From DASULA01 sp036278435 (lineage in GTDB: Bacteria > Actinomycetota > Actinomycetes > Mycobacteriales > DASULA01): a stretch of 28,945 bases of DNA. How positions within the stretch are numbered: the stretch's first letter is position 1; each line of letters starts with the position of its first letter. The stretch covers positions 1 through 28,945 of the forward strand of contig DASULA010000391.1 in the NCBI GenBank assembly GCA_036278435.1, in the 5' to 3' direction. The notes beneath the pieces were generated by a model that was not told the DNA's origin, searched no databases, and saw nothing but the letters and a program-made list of their open reading frames with translations. A program made the translations under genes and the position numbers. Positions 16,101-24,252 of this stretch are shown here, piece by piece.

Positions 16101-19100
16101 GCAGCGTCGTCCTGGACGACAATCCGAGGGCGTACTGGCAGCTGGGCGAGGCCACCGGTGCGACCGCCGGCAGCCAGACCGCGCGCAGCCCGGGCGACGA
16201 TGCCGGCACGTACACCGATGTGACGCTCGGCGCCGCCGGGGCACTCGCCGGGACCGACGGGACCGCCGCGACATTCAATGGCACCAGCAGCTATGTGGTG
16301 TTGCCCACCAAACTCGTCGACAGCAGTATGAATCTCGCGGTCGAACTGTGGTTCCGGACCACCGGCGGCGGTGTGCTGCTGTCCTACCAGGCGCTTCCGT
16401 TCCCAACCGGGAACGGGACCGGAGGTTGGGTACCCATCCTGTACGTGGGCACCGACGGGAAGCTGCGAGGCCAGTTCTGGAACAGGGTCAAGGCGCCGTT
16501 CACCACTACCGGCGTGGTGAACGACGGGCAGTGGCACCACGTGGTGCTCTCCGCGGCGGTGGACACCCAGACCCTGTACCTCGACGGGGTCGCCCAGGGC
16601 ACGCTGGCTGGCCCGCTGAACCACCTCGCCATGAACTATTTCTACGCCGGCGCCGGCCGGACCCAGGGCGGCTGGCCGGGTGGCAACGGTGCCGACTACT
16701 ACTTCGACGGGTCGATCGACGAGGTCGCCTTCTACCAGCATCCACTCGGCCTGAGCACGGTGCAGGCGCATCTGGCTGCCCGTCAACCCGCCGACGAGCT
16801 GACGCAGGTCACCCACCCGGAGAACACCCGGGTCTACCCGACGCTCGACTACGACACCGTCAATGATCGGGTACACACCCTGACCGACCAGAACGGTGCC
16901 ACCTGGACACTGGACACACCGGCGGCCGATGACGGCAGCCGCACCGTGACGCTGCACGGCAGCGTCGCCGCCGACACCACCTACACCTACGACGCCGACC
17001 ACGGTGGCCGGTTGGTCAGCCGGGAACACGCTGGCGCCACCCGCTCCCTCGACTACAACACCGCCGGCTTCCTGTCCACCATCACAGACGAGAACGGCCA
17101 CCAGGTCCGCTTCACCACGGACGCGCGCGGAAACGTGCTCACCCGCAATACGTGCATGGGTGACAATGAGGATGATCCTCTACTCGACTGCGGCACAGAA
17201 CGTTTCCACTATTTCCTTGATTCGTCTGACCCGCTCGACCCACGTAACGACAAGCCCGTCTTCAGCACGAATCCCGCGCCTGGGGACTCCGAGGATCCGG
17301 CGGTCGGCGCCGATACGATCGAGTCCAGCTACCTGTACGACACGGCAGGAAACGTCACCGAGCGGACAGACACATTCGGCGGAACCATACGCGTGGAATC
17401 ACGTACCTATTCCGCTGGAACCGAAGCCGCCGTCGGCGGCGGCACAGTCCCGCCAGGACTTCTCATGAGCGTCAGCCTCACCGGAGCGGGAGTGACGAGC
17501 TACACCTACTTGTCCACCGGAGACCTCGCCGAGACCGTGTCACCCACCGGGCTGCACACCAGGTACGGCTACGACGCACTCGGCCGAATCGTGTCGACCA
17601 CCACGGCCGCCGCGGACGGCACCGAGTTCGGCACGACAAGTTACACCTATACTTCACTGTCCCAGGTGGACACTGTCACGGCCGCGCCGGTAACCGACCC
17701 GGTGACCGGCGTCACGCACAGCCTCGTCACGAACTATGGCTATGACGCGGATGGCAACATGATCTGGACTGTCCTCTCCGATGCGACCGGCGGGGATGCG
17801 TCCCGTACCACCACCTACGGCTTCGACGACAGCGACCACCTGATCAGCATCGGGTACCCGGACGGTGGGGCGGAGTCACGGATCTACGACGCCAGTGGCA
17901 ACCTGGCCAGCCAGACCGACGTGGACGGGGTGCTGACCAGTTATTCGTACAACGACAACCACCAGCTCACCGAGACCACCGTGCACGGTGCCGGTGCGGA
18001 CCCACAGGATCCGGACGCCACCTCCCTGATGGTCGAGTCGCGCGCGTACGACCCGGCCGGTCGGCTGGCCAGTGTGACCGACGCGATGGGTCGCCAGACT
18101 GACTACACCTACTTCGACGACGACACCTTCAATTCCCTGACGCTCCACGCGTTTCACAACCAGGATGGGACCACGCGATCGATCGAAGAGCGTGAATGGC
18201 ACAGGTTTAACGGCCACATGCCTACCTATGTCGAGTCCGCCGAGAACCGGGCGGTCGACTTCAGTTGGGCCGGTGACGAGTCGACCGGCTTCGAGATTGA
18301 AGGTTCACTCGGTGGGTTCGACGGCGTCGACTACACGCGTGATCCCGCCGGGAACATCACCCGTTCCGAGGAGTGGGGCAGCGATGTGGACGATGACTTC
18401 GACTCCGAGCGGAGCACCGACTACACCTATGACGCTGCCGGGAACATGCTCACCCGGTCGGTCAACAACGACGGCGGCGTCCTCTACACCACCACCTACG
18501 GTCGGGACGAGCGCGGGCTGCTCACCTCGCTGACCGACGCCGACGGCAACACCACCGACTACGGCTACGACCCGACCGGCGCACTGCGCACGGTGACCGG
18601 ACCGGCCGTCGACGCCTGGGTGGACGGCACCGAGCAGGCCGGAGTGCGCCCGCAGGGGGCGATCGGCCGCAACGCGTTCGGCGAGATCACCGAGCGGCGG
18701 GACCCGGACGGCAACGTCACCACGATCACCCGCGACTCGATGGGTCGGCCGACCGCGGTCACCCTGCCCGACTACACCCCGCCGGGCGGCACGACGCCGA
18801 TCCACGCCACCTACCACGCCACCTATGACCATCGCGGCAACCTGCTCACGCTGACCGACGCACTGGGGCGGGTGACCAGCTTTGACTACGACATCTACGA
18901 CCGGGTGTTGAGCCGCACCGACCCCGCGGTCGGCACCGCGGCGGCCGGGGTCACCCGTTACGGCTATGACCGGGACGGGGAGACGCTGTCGGTGACCGAC
19001 CCGACCGGCGCGGTCACCCGGCACACCTACGACGACCTGGGTCGCCAGGTCACCACCACCCAGGTCGAGCGCTCGTCCGGCGCCGGCACGGCGTACTACA

Positions 19101-22030
19101 CCACCACGTTCGGGTACGACGACGACGGCTTCCTCACCGGCGTCACGACGCCGGTGGGCGAGACGACGACGATGACCTACGACGACGGTGGGAACCTGGT
19201 CAGCCGCACCGACCCGGCCGGGCACGCCTGGACCTACACCTACCACCTGAACGGCGAGCGGCTCACCGCCACCGACCCGACCGGCCTGGTCACCGCAAAC
19301 ACCTACGACCTGGCCGGCCGCGTGGTGTCCACCAGCCAGACACCGGCCGGCGCACCAGCACCAGCCCGGCAGAGCAGTGCCACCTACGACCCGGTGGGTA
19401 ACCTGCTGTCCACGACGAGTGCCGAAGGACGTGTGGTCCACTTCGGCTACGACCCGGCCGGCCGGCCGTCCACCCGCTCGGAGGTCGTCGACGGGTCCAC
19501 CGAGATCACCACCGGGTTCGGCTACGACCCGGCTGGTAACCGAACCAGGATCCTCGACGGCAACGGGCACGCCACCGACTACAGCTACAACACGTGGGGA
19601 CTGCCGGAGTCGGTCATCGAACCGCCCACCGCCGCCACACCGGCCGCCGCGGACCGCACCTGGACCACAAGTTACGACGCCGACGGGCGGCCGGTCGGCG
19701 ACGTCCTGCCCGGGGGTGTGACCCAGACCCGGGCCTTCGACGAACTCGGTCGGGTGACCTCGGTCCAGGGCTCGGCCGCCGAGGCCGCGACCACCGACCG
19801 GACTTTCGGGTACGACTTGGACGGCCGGGTCACCAGCATCGGCACGCCGACCGGGACGACCAGCTACACCTACAACGACCGCGGTGCGTTGCTCGGCGCG
19901 CAGGGCGCGTCCGGCGACGCCTCGTACACCTGGGATGCCGACGGGCGCCTGACCGGCCAGGCCAACGCGGCCGGTAGCGAGTCGTTCGGCTACAACGCCG
20001 ACGGCACGCTGGCGTCGCTGACCGACGCGACCACCGGCACCGCCCTGGCCTACGGGTACGACAACGCCGGCCGACTCGCCTCGATCGGCTACACCACCGG
20101 CGGGGCGAACCTGACGCGCGCCTACGGCTACGACGCGCTGGGCCGGCTCGCCTCGGATGTGGTGAGCGACGGTGGGACCGCCCTGGTCGGCACCAGCTAC
20201 GCCTACGACCTGGACGACAACCTGACCGGCCGAACCACCACCGGTACGGCCGGCGCTGGCACCACCAGTTACGGCTACGACGGCGCGAACCGGCTGATCT
20301 CCTGGACACCGCCCGGCGGGCCGGCGGTGGCCTACGGCTGGGACGGTGCCGGAAACCGGGTGACGGCCGGGGCGACCAGCTACACCTTCGACGAGCGCAA
20401 CCGGCTGCTCACCGACGGCCAGACCACCTACACCTACACTCCGCGTGGAACACTCCAGTCGACGACCAGCGGCGGAGTGACGCGGAACCTCGCCTTCGAC
20501 GCGTTCGACCGGCTGGTCACCGACGGCGGCACCCAGTACGGGTACGACAGTCTGGACCGGATCGCCTCCCGGGACGGCATCGCGTTCGGGTACGACGACC
20601 TGAGCAACTGGGTCGTCTCCGACGGCGCTTCGTTGATCCAACGCGACCCGGCCGGTGACCCGATCCTTGACCGGCCCGCCGCCGGGGGTTCGTCCCGGGT
20701 CCTCTACGCCGACCGGCACGGCGATGTCACCGCCGCGCTGAGCGGTGCGGTGGTCGACGCCAGCACGACCTACGACCCGTTCGGCAAGCCCACCGCGGCG
20801 ACCGGTACCGTGCCGCCGGTCGGGTTCCAGTCCGGGTGGACCGAACCGGACAGCGGCTTGGTGAACATGGCGGCGCGCTGGTACGACCCGGCTACCGGTG
20901 TGTTCACCAGCCGGGACACCGTGACCGTCGACCCGGATCCGTCGGCCGCGGCCAACCGGTACCTGTACGGCGATGCCAACCCGCTCACCCACAGCGACCC
21001 GACTGGTCACGAGGCCGCGGTATGTCTGGTCGGCCTCGCGACCGGAGGGCCGTTGGGATGCGCCGCTGGTGTGGCGGGTGAGGTTGTTCTCGGGTCGCTC
21101 ATCGGCGGCGTTCTGGGGTGGCGGGCGGGACGGGCGGTGCACAACTACCGTCAGTCGCACGCGCGCAGCGACGCGGACGCGGCGAGCAGGGCGGTGGATC
21201 TGACCGGGACGCGGGATGTCTACCAGGACGAGGAGGAGGCGTTCCTGCGTCGCCCGCACCCGTTCCGGTTCGACTACCCGCAGTCCGATCCACCAGCCGG
21301 TGGCGGTGGGCCGCGGGTACCAGCCAACATCCGCGCCGCGCTGCCACCGCCGCCCCCTCCGCCGCCACCGCTGTCCGTGCTGAACCTGTACAAGGACATC
21401 CCGCGGGTGGTTGGTGCGGTCACCAGTTTCCTGCCCTCGGCGGTGTCGGCGACCACCGCGGCGAGCGTGATCATCGACCGGTCCGCGGCGCTGAGTGCCG
21501 AGGCGTCCAAGCTCACCGTGTGTGGCAACTGCGGCCAGGTCCACGGTGACACCGTCGACCACACCGGGGCGGTCGCGTGCGCGCTGTTCCCACTCGCCGA
21601 CCTGGCCGACACCTGCGATCCCAAGACACCCGACTCCCTCGAACACCAGATTGAAGACCTGGTTGACGACGATGGTCTCTCCGACGGCGACTCTGCCAAC
21701 CAGTCTGCCGTGGGCTTCTCAACGGATGACGTGGCGCGAGTGACACAGCACCTCGCCCGACTCGACCCCTCCGAAGCCAACGATGTCATGCTGCAACGAA
21801 TCGAGGAGGCAATCGACAACGGCCGGCCGATGAGTGAAGGGCAGACCAACTTCATGCGGCATGAGCTGACCGAGGCCGATCTGATGGACAAGGGCGTACC
21901 CTACGACGAGGCTCACGCCGAGGCTCTCAAGACCCATCCTCCGGGCAGGAACTACGACGCTGACGTTATCGACCGTTTCCCGGAGTTCGGCCTTTGGTGG
22001 CGGAGGATGAGCGGTTTGGATCTGAATTGA
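13151..22030 (+). CDS. Giant secreted RHS/YD-repeat polymorphic toxin (WapA-like)
   Basis: A 2,959-residue exported toxin-delivery protein. GTG 13151 is chosen because GGAG lies 6 nt upstream. A signal peptide covers about 1-33. In order: a beta region; a DNRLRE-type domain (about 356-535); Ig/Fn3-like segments (about 547-750); an RHS entry block with DLTITRTYNSLDPR (about 776-800); a LamG/concanavalin-like domain (about 982-1208) inserted in the RHS part; many YD repeats of the type YDxxGNL/GRL..T (about 1275-2577), which should build the closed RHS shell; and the core end motif around YLYGDANPLTHSDPTGHE (about 2600-2620). The last roughly 340 residues are variable: a hydrophobic segment, a nine-Pro run, a CxxC..C cluster (CGNCGQVHG) and an unrecognised tip holding RHELTEADLM and YDEAHAEALKTHPPG. 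Third-position GC drops from about 21.6 kb. It probably acts on neighbouring cells; the mode of killing is unknown. Confidence 0.92.
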   Translation: MSVRRSVVAVVAWSLVVQALAVPVARTLPTAAARPPGASTHAPTQRTGSAAARPHRVPSAATAAKPDGRSRALPRPAATPARGSRSKAVPDTLTVPPLVAPTVRNAGRTSRPSMTRGAAPDSLDARRAVEDVSRRTPRSRTYHVGGATMVRMYSQPVNVRRSDGVWNSLDLNLGERRDGRFQPNAGPAVSFAWQADADQLASLQVDPDHRIGYGLDGAGQVPGRRSGATVTYPGVRPGVDARLTATATGSKEVLVLHSPHAPRSFVFPLRLGGLRPELDGDTGAVRLLDSSGRVMATIPPGMMQDSAIDPRSGDPASSRGVTYSLVHQASGGWALRVRLDDRWLDDPRRTYPVTVDPSLQINTGSDDTYVMSPYNNNYSAEPELKVGTFNGGANVAAAYLHFGLASALPDRYIASASLNLTETWSFSCAPSNVSVYSVAAGWSASTMRTYPGARVGSRLATVSTAHGHDAGCPAARVGFPIDPTLATRWTHGATAFDGLTVRASGTDSNGWKKFESANGPTPDDFPYLEVFYAGDGASYQLVSLTAPTATAAGSATLKVTNLGKNTWPAGGGYKLGYLVRQGGQTLNVATSKAAPTSTVGPMGAANITVSLPPLAPGSYLIDFTMFDTLGRSFATQDSVPYGEVALDASNVAPAVDFEQPASGDTVDSLTPSLYAEGTDPDNWPDAGLTYDFKVCSDPAGTQNCVDSGWTGRAWAVPPGTATWSNDYYWWVRAFDTKNAGPWVGPLVFTTAVHQPEITSHLAASPDGADPPGLEPETGDYSTSVTDVAVPTVGPDLTITRTYNSLDPRRDSAFGAGWSSRLDTRLRQDSDGSGNVVVTLSNAQEVRFGRNPDGSYAAPMGRNLTLVHDLTAGTYTLRDVTGTRRAFDAAGELVSIVDGVGRSETLSYDGAQHVTEIVNNASQRKLTLFWSGGHVISVTADQPDAQSAPLVWTYAYNGDLLAEVCDAATLTQCTHYAYATGSHYRSVVLDDNPRAYWQLGEATGATAGSQTARSPGDDAGTYTDVTLGAAGALAGTDGTAATFNGTSSYVVLPTKLVDSSMNLAVELWFRTTGGGVLLSYQALPFPTGNGTGGWVPILYVGTDGKLRGQFWNRVKAPFTTTGVVNDGQWHHVVLSAAVDTQTLYLDGVAQGTLAGPLNHLAMNYFYAGAGRTQGGWPGGNGADYYFDGSIDEVAFYQHPLGLSTVQAHLAARQPADELTQVTHPENTRVYPTLDYDTVNDRVHTLTDQNGATWTLDTPAADDGSRTVTLHGSVAADTTYTYDADHGGRLVSREHAGATRSLDYNTAGFLSTITDENGHQVRFTTDARGNVLTRNTCMGDNEDDPLLDCGTERFHYFLDSSDPLDPRNDKPVFSTNPAPGDSEDPAVGADTIESSYLYDTAGNVTERTDTFGGTIRVESRTYSAGTEAAVGGGTVPPGLLMSVSLTGAGVTSYTYLSTGDLAETVSPTGLHTRYGYDALGRIVSTTTAAADGTEFGTTSYTYTSLSQVDTVTAAPVTDPVTGVTHSLVTNYGYDADGNMIWTVLSDATGGDASRTTTYGFDDSDHLISIGYPDGGAESRIYDASGNLASQTDVDGVLTSYSYNDNHQLTETTVHGAGADPQDPDATSLMVESRAYDPAGRLASVTDAMGRQTDYTYFDDDTFNSLTLHAFHNQDGTTRSIEEREWHRFNGHMPTYVESAENRAVDFSWAGDESTGFEIEGSLGGFDGVDYTRDPAGNITRSEEWGSDVDDDFDSERSTDYTYDAAGNMLTRSVNNDGGVLYTTTYGRDERGLLTSLTDADGNTTDYGYDPTGALRTVTGPAVDAWVDGTEQAGVRPQGAIGRNAFGEITERRDPDGNVTTITRDSMGRPTAVTLPDYTPPGGTTPIHATYHATYDHRGNLLTLTDALGRVTSFDYDIYDRVLSRTDPAVGTAAAGVTRYGYDRDGETLSVTDPTGAVTRHTYDDLGRQVTTTQVERSSGAGTAYYTTTFGYDDDGFLTGVTTPVGETTTMTYDDGGNLVSRTDPAGHAWTYTYHLNGERLTATDPTGLVTANTYDLAGRVVSTSQTPAGAPAPARQSSATYDPVGNLLSTTSAEGRVVHFGYDPAGRPSTRSEVVDGSTEITTGFGYDPAGNRTRILDGNGHATDYSYNTWGLPESVIEPPTAATPAAADRTWTTSYDADGRPVGDVLPGGVTQTRAFDELGRVTSVQGSAAEAATTDRTFGYDLDGRVTSIGTPTGTTSYTYNDRGALLGAQGASGDASYTWDADGRLTGQANAAGSESFGYNADGTLASLTDATTGTALAYGYDNAGRLASIGYTTGGANLTRAYGYDALGRLASDVVSDGGTALVGTSYAYDLDDNLTGRTTTGTAGAGTTSYGYDGANRLISWTPPGGPAVAYGWDGAGNRVTAGATSYTFDERNRLLTDGQTTYTYTPRGTLQSTTSGGVTRNLAFDAFDRLVTDGGTQYGYDSLDRIASRDGIAFGYDDLSNWVVSDGASLIQRDPAGDPILDRPAAGGSSRVLYADRHGDVTAALSGAVVDASTTYDPFGKPTAATGTVPPVGFQSGWTEPDSGLVNMAARWYDPATGVFTSRDTVTVDPDPSAAANRYLYGDANPLTHSDPTGHEAAVCLVGLATGGPLGCAAGVAGEVVLGSLIGGVLGWRAGRAVHNYRQSHARSDADAASRAVDLTGTRDVYQDEEEAFLRRPHPFRFDYPQSDPPAGGGGPRVPANIRAALPPPPPPPPPLSVLNLYKDIPRVVGAVTSFLPSAVSATTAASVIIDRSAALSAEASKLTVCGNCGQVHGDTVDHTGAVACALFPLADLADTCDPKTPDSLEHQIEDLVDDDGLSDGDSANQSAVGFSTDDVARVTQHLARLDPSEANDVMLQRIEEAIDNGRPMSEGQTNFMRHELTEADLMDKGVPYDEAHAEALKTHPPGRNYDADVIDRFPEFGLWWRRMSGLDLN

Positions 22031-22563
22031 TAACAATTGACGTCGAACGCCACGGTATGGTGGTGATCAACCGTGACGATGATCGGGCGCGCTACTCAGC
22101 CGGGGGTTGGCTGACCGGATCCCGTCCGGCGGCCGAGGGTGTGGGGCGACCGGTACGGATGTTGGTCGAGGTCCTACGCCGTTTCGGCGGTCACGTTCCA
22201 CGGGCGCTGCTGGGTGGGGAGTTTCTGCCCGCAGGACGGGATCACAGCGCCACCATCGAAGTCGGTTACGTCGCCGGAGCCGGAGAATCGGCCGTCGCAT
22301 CCTGCCCCAGCCGTCTGTGGAACAGGCCATTCTGCGCCGGCCTGCCTGAGGAGTTCGCCTCGGCAGTGCTCGATGGACTGGTAGACACCGGTGCGCGTCT
22401 TCCGCCGGGGGTCCTGCGGGTGGACCGGGCAGGATTCGACGAAGTCGAGTCGTCGGCATGGGTGTTCGGCCTGGCCGCGAACGTGCTCGGATGCGGACTC
22501 GTCGCGATGTTCACCGACGCGAACGTCGAGGCTGAGATCCGCCGGCTGATCTCAACGTGGTGA
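21997..22563 (+). CDS. Putative immunity protein for the RHS toxin
   Basis: A 188-residue soluble protein with no signal peptide or membrane segment, family not recognised. It overlaps the RHS 3' end by about 34 nt in another frame. GTG 21997 or TTG 21994 would use GGAG at 21982-21985; TTG 22027 (TTGA overlap with the RHS stop) and ATG 22057 are alternatives with poorer ribosome sites. Features seen: PVRMLVEVLRRFGG, RLWNRPFCAGLPEEFASAVLDGL and a mostly hydrophobic C-terminus. The immunity role is inferred from position right behind the toxin tip, tight overlap and cytosolic character, as in polymorphic toxin systems. Its A/T-richer codon use matches the toxin tip rather than the RHS body. A hairpin at 22571 closes the transcript. 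Confidence 0.7.
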   Translation: MAEDERFGSELITIDVERHGMVVINRDDDRARYSAGGWLTGSRPAAEGVGRPVRMLVEVLRRFGGHVPRALLGGEFLPAGRDHSATIEVGYVAGAGESAVASCPSRLWNRPFCAGLPEEFASAVLDGLVDTGARLPPGVLRVDRAGFDEVESSAWVFGLAANVLGCGLVAMFTDANVEAEIRRLISTW

Positions 22564-22570
22564 CCTGAAC

Positions 22571-22593
22571 GGACGACGGCCTGGTCGTCGTCC
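22571..22593 (+). terminator. Hairpin terminator after the immunity gene
   Basis: GGACGACG (22571-22578) pairs perfectly with CGTCGTCC (22586-22593) around a 7-nt loop, 7 nt after the stop codon. There is no strong T-run. It separates the toxin-immunity unit from the transporter operon. Confidence 0.65.
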
Positions 22594-22648
22594 TGCTGTC
22601 TGTGCGTCCACTGCTTCCTGAGGTGACCCGGTGATCGTCAGTCCGCCC

Positions 22649-22670
22649 GTGTCCGTCGCGGGGTGGACAC
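22649..22670. promoter_or_regulatory. Dyad upstream of the ABC/two-component operon
   Basis: GTGTCC (22649-22654) and GGACAC (22665-22670) form an inverted repeat with 10 nt between, about 90 nt before the ABC gene. NarL-type regulators often bind such dyads, so autoregulation by the operon's own response regulator is possible. No clear -35/-10 pair was found nearby. Confidence 0.3.
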
Positions 22671-22759
22671 TGACCGGGCCAGGTCAACCCGGGGTCGGGG
22701 GTCACGTTCGGTCCGTAGGCCGATGACGGCCTGGCGCGGTGCCCGGAAGGCTTGCCGCC

Positions 22760-23536
22760 ATGATCACACACCACCCACCCGCACCGGCCGCCGCGATCGC
22801 GGTGCAGGGTCTGACCAAGCGGTATCGGGGCGTCATCGCGGTCGACGACCTGTCGTTCGACGTGCGTGCCGGCGCGGTCACCGGCTTCTTCGGACCCAAC
22901 GGCGCCGGCAAGACCACGACGCTCGCCGCGATCGCCGGGCTGGCCCGGCCGACCTCCGGGCGCGCCCTGGTCAACGGCACGCCGGTGGATGCGACCCGGT
23001 CGGACGCGCGGCTGCTGGGCGTGCACATCGAACCGTGCGGGGCGCACCCCGGTCGCACCGGGCGCGCCCACCTGCGCTGGCTGGCCGCGCTGGCCGGCCT
23101 ACCGCGTCGCCGGGTCAGCGAGGTGCTGGCCAGCGTGGGACTCGACCAGGCAGCGGACCGCCGGGTCGGGAAGTACTCCACCGGCATGCGCCAGCGGCTC
23201 GGGCTGGCCGCGGCGCTGCTCGGCGACCCGGAGATCCTGCTGCTCGACGAGCCGGCCAACGGCCTGGACCCGCAGGGCATCCGCTGGCTGCGGGCCCTGC
23301 TGCGGGAGCGGGCCGAGCGCGGTGGCACGGTCCTGGTGTCCAGCCACGTGCTGGCCGAGGCGGCCCAGACCGTCGACGATGTCGTGGTGATCCACCGGGG
23401 CCGGTTGGTTCATCACGGCCGGATCGCCGACCTGGAAGGGCCCGGTGCCGCCCGCGCACCGGCGGACCGGGCCGCGCCGCGCGGAACCCCACTGGAGGAC
23501 CTGTTCTTCTCCCTGACCGAACCGGAGGAGCCGTGA
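22760..23536 (+). CDS. ABC transporter ATP-binding protein
   Basis: A 258-residue ATPase of the drug/ABC-2 export type. Walker A GPNGAGKT (45-52), signature YSTGMRQ (139-145, a diverged LSGGQ), Walker B ILLLDEP with Glu164, D-loop NGLD, and H-loop His196 in SSHVLAEA; all catalytic parts are present. ATG 22760 is chosen because CGGAAGG (22744-22750) lies 9 nt upstream; an in-frame GTG at 22739 precedes this site and is less likely. It is the first gene of a four-gene unit: the permease start overlaps its stop by GTGA. The cargo is unknown; the adjacent sensor kinase suggests response to envelope stress or an antimicrobial. Confidence 0.94.
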   Translation: MITHHPPAPAAAIAVQGLTKRYRGVIAVDDLSFDVRAGAVTGFFGPNGAGKTTTLAAIAGLARPTSGRALVNGTPVDATRSDARLLGVHIEPCGAHPGRTGRAHLRWLAALAGLPRRRVSEVLASVGLDQAADRRVGKYSTGMRQRLGLAAALLGDPEILLLDEPANGLDPQGIRWLRALLRERAERGGTVLVSSHVLAEAAQTVDDVVVIHRGRLVHHGRIADLEGPGAARAPADRAAPRGTPLEDLFFSLTEPEEP

Positions 23537-24252
23537 TCGGCCTGCTCAGAGGTGAACTCGTCAAGATCGTGACCGTCCGAACACTGCCCGGCTTCGCGGT
23601 GGTCGGCGTGGTGCTGTCCGTGGCCAACGTGCTGATAGTCGCGCTGGCCTCGGGCACCCTGGACGAGGTGGGGGAGAAGGAGGAGGCTCTGGCCGGCCTG
23701 CCGGTGCTGCTGCTGTTGCTGGGGCTCGCCGGCGCGGCCGGGGAGTACCGACACCGGACCGCGGCCCCGGCCGCGTTGGTGGCCCGATGTGGTCGGGGAC
23801 GGCTGCTGCTGGTCCGCGCCGGCGCGTACGCCCTGGCCGGGCTGGGTGTCGGCGCGCTGATGATGGGCGTGTCGCTGGGCACGGGTCTGCCGCTGCTGGG
23901 CCGGCAGCCCGGTCCCGACCTCGATTCCGGGGAGGTGGTCGCGGTGGTCGCCGGCTGCCTGTCCGCCGCGGTGCTGTCGGCGATCACCGGGGTGGCCCTC
24001 GGCGCGCTTGTCCGCCACCAGGTCGCCGGGGTGATCGGGGCGCTGATCCTGAACTTCGTCGCCAATCCGCTGATCGGCATCATCGACGAGTCGGCCGCCA
24101 ACTACACGCCGTTCGGCGCCTCGGCGGTGCTGGCCCGGATGAAGCACGACACCAGCCTGTCCGCGGGCGGGGCGGCGATCGTGCTGGCCGGCTGGGCGTT
24201 GCTGCTGCTGGCCGCGGCGGCGGCAACCGAGCGTCGGCGCGACCTGGCGTGA
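23533..24252 (+). CDS. ABC-2 type transporter permease
   Basis: A 239-residue integral membrane partner of the preceding ATPase. About six hydrophobic segments are seen, including FAVVGVVLSVANVLIVAL, LPVLLLLLGLAGAAG, LAGLGVGALMMGVSLG, VAVVAGCLSAAVLSAITGVA, VIGALILNFVANPLIGII and IVLAGWALLLLAAAAA. The N-terminal RGELVKIVTVRT is typical of ABC-2 permeases that begin with an amphipathic segment. The reading frame is open far upstream through the ATPase gene, but GTG 23533 within the ATPase stop, with GGAGGAG 4 nt upstream, is clearly the start. It overlaps the kinase gene by GTGA. Confidence 0.9.
   Translation: MIGLLRGELVKIVTVRTLPGFAVVGVVLSVANVLIVALASGTLDEVGEKEEALAGLPVLLLLLGLAGAAGEYRHRTAAPAALVARCGRGRLLLVRAGAYALAGLGVGALMMGVSLGTGLPLLGRQPGPDLDSGEVVAVVAGCLSAAVLSAITGVALGALVRHQVAGVIGALILNFVANPLIGIIDESAANYTPFGASAVLARMKHDTSLSAGGAAIVLAGWALLLLAAAAATERRRDLA

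Noticed and set aside
16976..20990. Regularly repeated short sequences that could suggest a CRISPR array
   Set aside because: The repeats are degenerate, in frame and encode YD motifs; there are no identical repeats with unique spacers.
18305..21646. A 1,113-codon open frame on the minus strand
   Set aside because: Antisense shadow of the YD repeats: its residues repeat in Val/Gly/Asp/Arg-rich periods mirroring the plus-strand repeats, and the plus frame has all known domains.
22663..23532. Upstream extension of the permease frame through the ATPase gene
   Set aside because: The extension is the out-of-frame reading of the ATPase; the GTGA overlap with a ribosome site fixes the true start.
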